From: Rhodocyclus purpureus
GTDB lineage: Bacteria; Pseudomonadota; Gammaproteobacteria; Burkholderiales; Rhodocyclaceae
Direction: 5' to 3'
Length of the DNA: 64,000 bases
Assembly (NCBI RefSeq): GCF_016653115.1
Contig: NZ_NHRX01000016.1
Location: forward strand, 60,941 to 124,940
The notes under the pieces are model-generated. The model saw only the letters and a list, made by a program, of their open reading frames with translations, was not told the DNA's origin and made no database searches. Below, piece after piece: positions 59,423 through 64,000 of this stretch. Made by a program: the position numbers and the translations under genes. Each line of letters begins with the position of its first letter. Within the stretch, counting starts at the first letter, position 1.

Positions 59423-60202
59423 TCAAACTTGCCCGGCCAGCAGCCGGCGCACACGCTCGGCGTCTTCCGCGGTGTCGACGCCGGGCGCCGGCAACTCGTC
59501 GGCGATGGCGACGCTGATGCGATAGCCGTGCCACAGCGCGCGCAACTGCTCGAGCGCCTCGTAGCCTTCCAGCGGTGAAGGCGCCAGGTTCGCGTAGCGG
59601 CGCAGGAAGCGCGCGCGATAGGCGTAGAGGCCGATGTGGCGGAAGGCGGGCAGCCCCGTCGGCAGCGTCTCGCCGCCGCCTTCGCGGGCGAAGTGGTCAC
59701 GCGCGTAGGGGATCGGCGCGCGCGAGAAGTAGAGCGCGTCGCCGGCGGCGGTGCGCACCACCTTGACGATGTTCGGGTTGAAGAACTCGGCGGCCTCGCC
59801 GAGCGGATGCGCGGCGGTGGCGATCTCGGCGCCGCTCTCGGCGAGCTGGCGCGCGGTGCGCGCGATCAGCGCCGGGTCGATCAGCGGCTCGTCGCCCTGG
59901 ACATTGACGACGATGGTGTCGTCGTCCCAGCCGTGGCGCTCGACCACCTCGGCCAGCCGGTCGGTACCGCTGGCGTGATCCTCACGCGTGAGCACGGCGC
60001 GGATGCCGTTCGCCTCGGCGACGGCGAGGACCTCGGCGTGGTCGGTCGCCACCCAGACCTCGTCGGCACCGGCCGCCTGGGCGCGGCGGGCGACGCGGAC
60101 GACCATCGGCTCGCCGCAGAGGTCGATCAGCGGCTTGCCGGGCAGGCGGGTCGAGGCGTAGCGCGCCGGGACGACGACCTTGAAGCGAAGCGGGTCGGCC
60201 AT
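59423..60202 (-). CDS. kdsB: CMP-KDO synthetase (3-deoxy-manno-octulosonate cytidylyltransferase)
   Basis: Activates KDO with CTP for lipopolysaccharide inner core synthesis. 259 residues: [30 protein letters not shown] and [19 protein letters not shown]. It is 15 bp after ycaR, matching the widespread lpxK-ycaR-kdsB order. Confidence 0.96.
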   Translation of the reverse strand: MADPLRFKVVVPARYASTRLPGKPLIDLCGEPMVVRVARRAQAAGADEVWVATDHAEVLAVAEANGIRAVLTREDHASGTDRLAEVVERHGWDDDTIVVNVQGDEPLIDPALIARTARQLAESGAEIATAAHPLGEAAEFFNPNIVKVVRTAAGDALYFSRAPIPYARDHFAREGGGETLPTGLPAFRHIGLYAYRARFLRRYANLAPSPLEGYEALEQLRALWHGYRISVAIADELPAPGVDTAEDAERVRRLLAGQV

Positions 60203-60217
60203 GGCATTCGGTCCGGA

Positions 60218-60394
60218 TCAGGCTTCGTCGGCGGACATTCGACGCGCCTCTTCCTCGAGCATGATCGGGATGTCGTCGCGAATCGGGAAGGCGAGCTTGC
60301 ACGGTTTGCAGACCAGCTCGGCGGCGGACTTGCGGTATTCGAGGCTGGACTTGCAGATCGGGCAGACCAGGATGTCAAGCAAGCGTGCGTCCAT
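60218..60394 (-). CDS. ycaR: Trm112-like / UPF0434 protein YcaR
   Basis: 58 residues with a zinc-ribbon pattern: [10 protein letters not shown] and CKPC give four cysteines. This small family sits between lpxK and kdsB in many Proteobacteria. Role unclear; Trm112 relatives activate methyltransferases. It overlaps the lpxK 3' end by 20 bp. Confidence 0.9.
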   Translation of the reverse strand: MDARLLDILVCPICKSSLEYRKSAAELVCKPCKLAFPIRDDIPIMLEEEARRMSADEA

Positions 60395-61451
60395 GAAGCT
60401 TCTCCAGAATGAGGTCAAGCAGGCCGGGCGCGCCGGGCGCCGCGGCGATCTCGGCAGCGACCGGCAGGAACCAGGCTTCGGGCAGCGCGGGCGAACCAGC
60501 ACCCGCGGCGGCCGGACTGCCGAAAAAGGCCGCGCATTTTACCGCATCTTTCTCGGTCATCAGCAGCACGCCGTCGCGGGCAAAGGCGAGGTCATCGGCG
60601 ACATAGGCATGATGATCGGGGAATGGCCGCGCCGTGAATTCGAGGCCGAGCCCCTGCAGCTGACGGAAGAAGCGCTGCGGGTCGCCGATCCCGGCCAGCG
60701 CGTAGAGCTTGCGCCCGGCGAAGGCCGCGGCACTGCAGGTACGCGCAGGGTCGGCGAGCGAACGGAAGCGGTCGCCGTCGAGGCGCATGGTGAACTGCGC
60801 GAGGCTGCCGGCGGCACGCGCGGCGCGCGGCTCGGGCGCGCCGTTCCAGACGACCGCGTCGCAATCGGCGAGCCGCGTGAGCGGTTCGCGCAAGGGCCCG
60901 AGCGGCAGCAGATGGCCGTTGCCGGCGCCGCGGCTATCGAACACCGCGATCTCGACGTCGCGCTGCAGGCGATAGTGCTGCAGGCCGTCGTCGGCGACGA
61001 GCACGTCGCACTCGGGATGCGCGGCGAGCAGCGAGCGTGCTGCGGCGACGCGATCGCGCCCGACATGGACGGGGACGCCGCTGCGCCGGGCGAGCAGCGC
61101 CGGCTCGTCGCCGCTCCCGGCGGCGTCATCGCCGCTGGCCGCACGCCCCCCGTCGTGGCTGCCACCGTAGCCGCGGCTGACGATTCCCGGGCGCCAGCCG
61201 GCCGCACGCAACTGCTCGACCAGCCACAGCGTCACCGGCGTCTTGCCGCTGCCACCGACGGTGAGGTTGCCGACGACGATCACCGGCACCGGCAGCCTCG
61301 TGGAACTGCAGCGGCCCGACGCGAAGCCGGCGCGGCGGCGCGTGACCAGAAGGCGGAAGAGCCAGGACAGCGGCGCCAGCGGCAGCAGCGCCGGCGCGAT
61401 GCCGCGCCCGTACCACCAGCGCGGAAGAAGGCGGGCGAGCAGGGACGCCAT
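60375..61451 (-). CDS. lpxK: Tetraacyldisaccharide 4'-kinase LpxK
   Basis: Adds the 4'-phosphate in lipid A synthesis at the inner membrane. 358 residues: an N-terminal amphipathic region ([20 protein letters not shown]), Walker [19 protein letters not shown], and [17 protein letters not shown] with the catalytic DDG. Downstream of exbBD with a 3 bp gap. Confidence 0.95.
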   Translation of the reverse strand: MASLLARLLPRWWYGRGIAPALLPLAPLSWLFRLLVTRRRAGFASGRCSSTRLPVPVIVVGNLTVGGSGKTPVTLWLVEQLRAAGWRPGIVSRGYGGSHDGGRAASGDDAAGSGDEPALLARRSGVPVHVGRDRVAAARSLLAAHPECDVLVADDGLQHYRLQRDVEIAVFDSRGAGNGHLLPLGPLREPLTRLADCDAVVWNGAPEPRAARAAGSLAQFTMRLDGDRFRSLADPARTCSAAAFAGRKLYALAGIGDPQRFFRQLQGLGLEFTARPFPDHHAYVADDLAFARDGVLLMTEKDAVKCAAFFGSPAAAGAGSPALPEAWFLPVAAEIAAAPGAPGLLDLILEKLHGRTLA

Positions 61452-61454
61452 CGC

Positions 61455-61898
61455 TCAGCGCGGGGCCGGGGATGAGGAAGAGGACAGGGACGACTGCGTG
61501 GCGAAGGAGACGTGCGCGAAACCGGCACCCTGCGCCGCCTGCATCACGTCGATGACGCTCTGGTGCGTAGCCCGGGCGTCGGCGTTGATGACGATCAGCG
61601 GGTCGACCAGGGTCCCGCCGGCGCGCTTGAGCGCCGCGCCGATCGAGGCGACGTCGGCCTTCGCCACGGGGTCCTTGTTGACCAGCACCTGGCCTGCGAC
61701 CGTCACCACCACGTTGATCTCGTGCGGCTGCTCGGGCATCTTCTCGGTCTGCGCCGTCGGCAGCGTGATCTCCAGCCCGGAGAACTTGGCGTAGGTGGTG
61801 GTCAGCATCAGGAAGATGATGATCACGAGGAGGACGTCGATCATCGGGATCAGATTGATTTCCGGCTCGTCGCGCCGGCTTTCGCGCTGGAAGTTCAT
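61455..61898 (-). CDS. exbD: Biopolymer transport protein ExbD/TolR
   Basis: 147 residues: one N-terminal helix LIPMIDVLLVIIIFLMLTTT with the conserved proton-path aspartate (MIDVLL), and a periplasmic domain. The C-terminal tail is Ser-rich (QSSLSSSSSPAPR). Works with ExbB to energise an outer-membrane system. In this gene order the pair precedes lpxK, and the partner TonB/TolA is not in the window. Confidence 0.93.
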   Translation of the reverse strand: MNFQRESRRDEPEINLIPMIDVLLVIIIFLMLTTTYAKFSGLEITLPTAQTEKMPEQPHEINVVVTVAGQVLVNKDPVAKADVASIGAALKRAGGTLVDPLIVINADARATHQSVIDVMQAAQGAGFAHVSFATQSSLSSSSSPAPR

Positions 61899-61907
61899 CG
61901 CTGGCGA

Positions 61908-62516
61908 TCAGTCCCGGCGTTCGCCCTGCAGGGTCTCGACCAAGCGCACCGCCTGCTGCTCCATCTCGATCACGAAGCCCGCCGTCAGCGCGCGGAAATG
62001 GCGCCAGAAGATCATTGCGGGAATCGCGATGACGAGGCCGAAACCGGTGTTGTAGAGCGCGATCGAGATGCCGTGCGCGAGCAGCATCGGGTCGGACCCC
62101 GACGGCGCCTGCGAGCCGAAGATCTCGATCATGCCGACGACGGTGCCGAACAGCCCCATCAGCGGGCTGATCGAGGCGATCGTCCCGAGCGTCGTCAGGT
62201 AGCGTTCGAGCTGCAGCGCCGCGGCACGACCGGCTTCCTCGACCGACTCCTTCATCACTTCGCGCGAACTGCCGACGTTGCGCAGGGCAGCGGCGAAGAC
62301 GAAACCGAGCGGCGAGGTCTTTTCCAGTTCGGCGAGGTAGGAGGCGTTGGCGCCGTTCTGGCGATACTCGGCGAGCACCCGCTGCAGAAGCCCGGCCGGC
62401 GCGACTTTCGACCGGCGCAGTGCGACCAGTCGTTCGAGGATCAGAGCAACGGCGACGATCGATGCAAAGAGCAAGGGCCAGATGGGCCAGCCGGCGGCCT
62501 GAATGATGGCGAACAC
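61908..62516 (-). CDS. exbB: Biopolymer transport protein ExbB/TolQ (MotA/TolQ/ExbB family)
   Basis: 202 residues from GTG 62516, which has AGGAGA at proper spacing; a longer open frame crosses the promoter. Three membrane helices: WPIWPLLFASIVAVALILER, LGTIASISPLMGLFGTVVGM and HGISIALYNTGFGLVIAIPA. First gene of exbB-exbD-lpxK-ycaR-kdsB. Confidence 0.93.
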   Translation of the reverse strand: MFAIIQAAGWPIWPLLFASIVAVALILERLVALRRSKVAPAGLLQRVLAEYRQNGANASYLAELEKTSPLGFVFAAALRNVGSSREVMKESVEEAGRAAALQLERYLTTLGTIASISPLMGLFGTVVGMIEIFGSQAPSGSDPMLLAHGISIALYNTGFGLVIAIPAMIFWRHFRALTAGFVIEMEQQAVRLVETLQGERRD

Positions 62517-62545
62517 ACTGTCTCCTGAATTTTCCGGGGTCTCCG

Positions 62546-62574
62546 ACTTTATCCTGCGCGGCCTGCCGCGGCAA
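62546..62574 (-). promoter_or_regulatory. Candidate promoter of exbB operon
   Basis: Reading toward exbB, TTGCCG (62569-62574) and TAAAGT (62546-62551) with 17 bp spacing, 30 bp before the GTG start. Confidence 0.5.
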
Positions 62575-62638
62575 GACCCGCCGCCCGCGGCGCCGCCGTA
62601 CGCACTTTTTCCGTATGCCGGAAGCAAGCTCGCGGCGC

Positions 62639-62667
62639 TTGACAAAACGGTGCTAAGCGTTTGTATT
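62639..62667 (+). promoter_or_regulatory. Consensus-like promoter pointing toward xseA
   Basis: A perfect TTGACA -35 (62639-62644), 17 bp spacer, TGTATT -10 (62662-62667). The expected start (about 62674) is just before the paired DnaA boxes and some 240 bp before xseA, which would give a long leader or a small RNA. Confidence 0.5.
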
Positions 62668-62679
62668 TCGCTTCCTCGC

Positions 62680-62702
62680 TTATCCACAAAATCTGTGGAT
62701 AA
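62680..62702. promoter_or_regulatory. Facing pair of perfect DnaA boxes
   Basis: TTATCCACA (62680-62688) and TGTGGATAA (62694-62702) are both exact DnaA boxes, inverted with 5 bp between. A weaker TGTGAATAG follows at 62706-62714. The next 100 bp are unusually AT-rich for this genome (to about 62840). Together this resembles a DnaA-regulated promoter, a DnaA-titration site or part of an origin. No dnaA or other replication gene is in the window. Confidence 0.7.
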
Positions 62703-62916
62703 GTTTGTGAATAGTCTGTCGACGAAGCCCCTAAGTCCCCTCCCTGTAAGGACTTTTCCTACTTTGCCAAAAAATCAGGCACGCAAAATAAACCTATATT
62801 TTTCAGATACTTAATATATGCCCCTTGATTCAACAAGGTTTTTTCCGGGGCACCGCGGCAGAAAGGCGCGTCGATGTGCATGATTCGGCGCGGGAAGGAG
62901 CGGGTAAAATCGGGCG

Positions 62917-64000
62917 ATGAGCTCGACACCACCTCCCCCCTTCTCCGGCAGCCTCTGGCCGAGCAGCGGCCGTAGCACAACGGCAAATCCCATGTCATCA
63001 GACTCCAGGATGCCGGCGCCGCCCCCTCCGGGCGCCGCGCCGATCAGCGTTTCGGCGCTGGTACGCCTGGCGCGCGAGCGCATCGAGTCCGCCCTGCCGC
63101 TGTGCTGGGTGAGCGGCGAGATCTCCAACCTGGTGCAGGCGGCGTCCGGACACTTCTATTTCTCGCTCAAGGACGCGAACGCACAGGTGCGCTGCGTCAT
63201 GTTCAGGCAACGCGCGCAGCTGATCGGCTTCCGCCCGGAAAACGGCCTGCGCGTCGAGGCGCGCGTGCTGGCGACGATCTACGAAGCGCGCGGCGAATTC
63301 CAGCTCAACGTCGACAGCCTGCGCCGCAACGGCATCGGCGACCTCTACGAGCGTTTCCTGAAGTTGAAGGACAAGCTCGAGCGCGAGGGCCTGTTCGACG
63401 CCGCCGGCAAGCGGCCGCTGCCCGCCTTCCCGCGCTGCGTCGGCATCGTCACCTCGCCGCAAGCCGCCGCGCTGCGCGACGTGCTGACGACGCTGGCGCG
63501 CCGCGCGCCGCAGGTGCGCATCGTCATCTACCCGGCGATGGTGCAGGGAGAACCCGCTCCGCAGCAGCTCGCCGCAGCGATCGGCCTCGCCGGCGCACGC
63601 CAGCCCATCGACGGCTGCGAGCTGCTGATCGTCTGCCGCGGCGGCGGCTCGCTCGAGGACCTGCAGGCCTTCAACGACGAGGGCCTGGCGCGCGCGATCC
63701 ACGCCAGCCCGCTGCCGGTGATCAGCGGCGTCGGCCACGAGACCGACTTCACCATCGCCGACTTCGTCGCCGACCGGCGTGCGCCGACACCGACCGCCGC
63801 AGCCGAACTGGCAGCACCCGAAGCCGCCGCGCTGCGCGCGCGCCTCGCCGACGACGCCGCCCTGCTCCGCCGCAGCCTGCAACGCAGCCTCGAACGCAGC
63901 AGCCAGCAGCTCGACGGGCTGGCGCGCCGCCTCACGCATCCGCAGCAGCGCATCGCAGCGCAGCGCGACCACCTGCGCCAGCCCGTCGAGCTGCTGGCTG
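62917..64000 (+). CDS. xseA: Exodeoxyribonuclease VII large subunit (5' part)
   Basis: XseA is the catalytic large subunit of exonuclease VII, which degrades single-stranded DNA. The gene runs off the right edge. The N-terminal OB fold shows ISVSALVRLARERIESALPL, WVSGEISNLVQAASGHFYFS and LKDANAQVRCVMF; the catalytic domain has GIVTSPQAAALRDVL, CRGGGSLEDLQAFNDE and SGVGHETDFTIADFVADRRA. The frame is open from ATG 62917, but ATG 62992 and 63010 are alternatives. TAAAAT at 62905-62910 could be a -10 box, which would argue for one of the later starts. Confidence 0.93.
   Translation, partial: MSSTPPPPFSGSLWPSSGRSTTANPMSSDSRMPAPPPPGAAPISVSALVRLARERIESALPLCWVSGEISNLVQAASGHFYFSLKDANAQVRCVMFRQRAQLIGFRPENGLRVEARVLATIYEARGEFQLNVDSLRRNGIGDLYERFLKLKDKLEREGLFDAAGKRPLPAFPRCVGIVTSPQAAALRDVLTTLARRAPQVRIVIYPAMVQGEPAPQQLAAAIGLAGARQPIDGCELLIVCRGGGSLEDLQAFNDEGLARAIHASPLPVISGVGHETDFTIADFVADRRAPTPTAAAELAAPEAAALRARLADDAALLRRSLQRSLERSSQQLDGLARRLTHPQQRIAAQRDHLRQPVELLA

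Overview
The window is GC-rich (mostly 65-70% by eye) and densely coded. It looks like a betaproteobacterial chromosome segment, most likely order Rhodocyclales (Accumulibacter, Propionivibrio or Dechloromonas-like). Grounds for this are the gene orders cysE-iscR-nifS-like-iscS-iscU-iscA-hscB-hscA-fdx-iscX, exbB-exbD-lpxK-ycaR-kdsB-adk and DUF3579 next to argD-argF-argG, a PEP-CTERM secreted esterase, a K+-independent H+-pyrophosphatase beside a PPi-type phosphofructokinase, and fumarate reductase of the FrdABCD type. The genus is inferred from gene content, not from a marker gene. No rRNA, tRNA, CRISPR array, prophage or complete insertion sequence was recognised.

Layout. 1-6417: end of an unknown gene, mfd, aroG, serB. 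6728-14730 (minus): the iron-sulfur cluster assembly operon, with cysE just upstream and an IscR-type operator in front of iscR. 15736-21276: trmJ, suhB, a small unknown gene, orn, an M48 protease and rsgA. 21467-21861: a decayed antitoxin/PIN-toxin pair. 22413-26527: a Crp/Fnr regulator divergent from pntAB. 26718-30661 (minus): thiolase, CoA Nudix hydrolase, yajQ, ppnP and small membrane proteins. 30684-35863: argDFG with DUF3579 and a radical SAM protein. 36136-46474: secreted GDSL esterase, acyl-CoA ligase, and a signalling cluster (REC-GGDEF cyclase, a 1659-residue hybrid kinase, REC-kinase). 46494-49926 (minus): frdABCD. 50134-54204: DUF2269, a disordered protein, rpsT, murJ, PEBP. 55156-62516 (minus): exbBD-lpxK-ycaR-kdsB-adk-pfp-hppA. 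62917-64000: start of xseA.

Metabolic theme. pntAB (NADH/NADPH exchange), fumarate reductase (anaerobic electron sink), thiolase and acyl-CoA ligase (acyl-CoA and possibly PHA metabolism), and the PPi pair pfp/hppA together suit an organism that lives through oxygen or energy swings. This is inference from gene content.

The most unusual non-coding feature is a family of composite palindromic repeats at seven places. Each unit has two inverted REP-like hairpins around a 60-70 bp spacer, with two spacer types. Three complete copies have recognisable outer flanks. In two places the units form tandem arrays with exact periods of 144 bp (five copies) and 183 bp (five copies). One element sits inside the isc operon between iscS and iscU. 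Other features worth checking are two facing perfect DnaA boxes in an AT-rich gap before xseA, a toxin gene that lost its 5' half, and a second inverted-repeat element before the PEBP gene.
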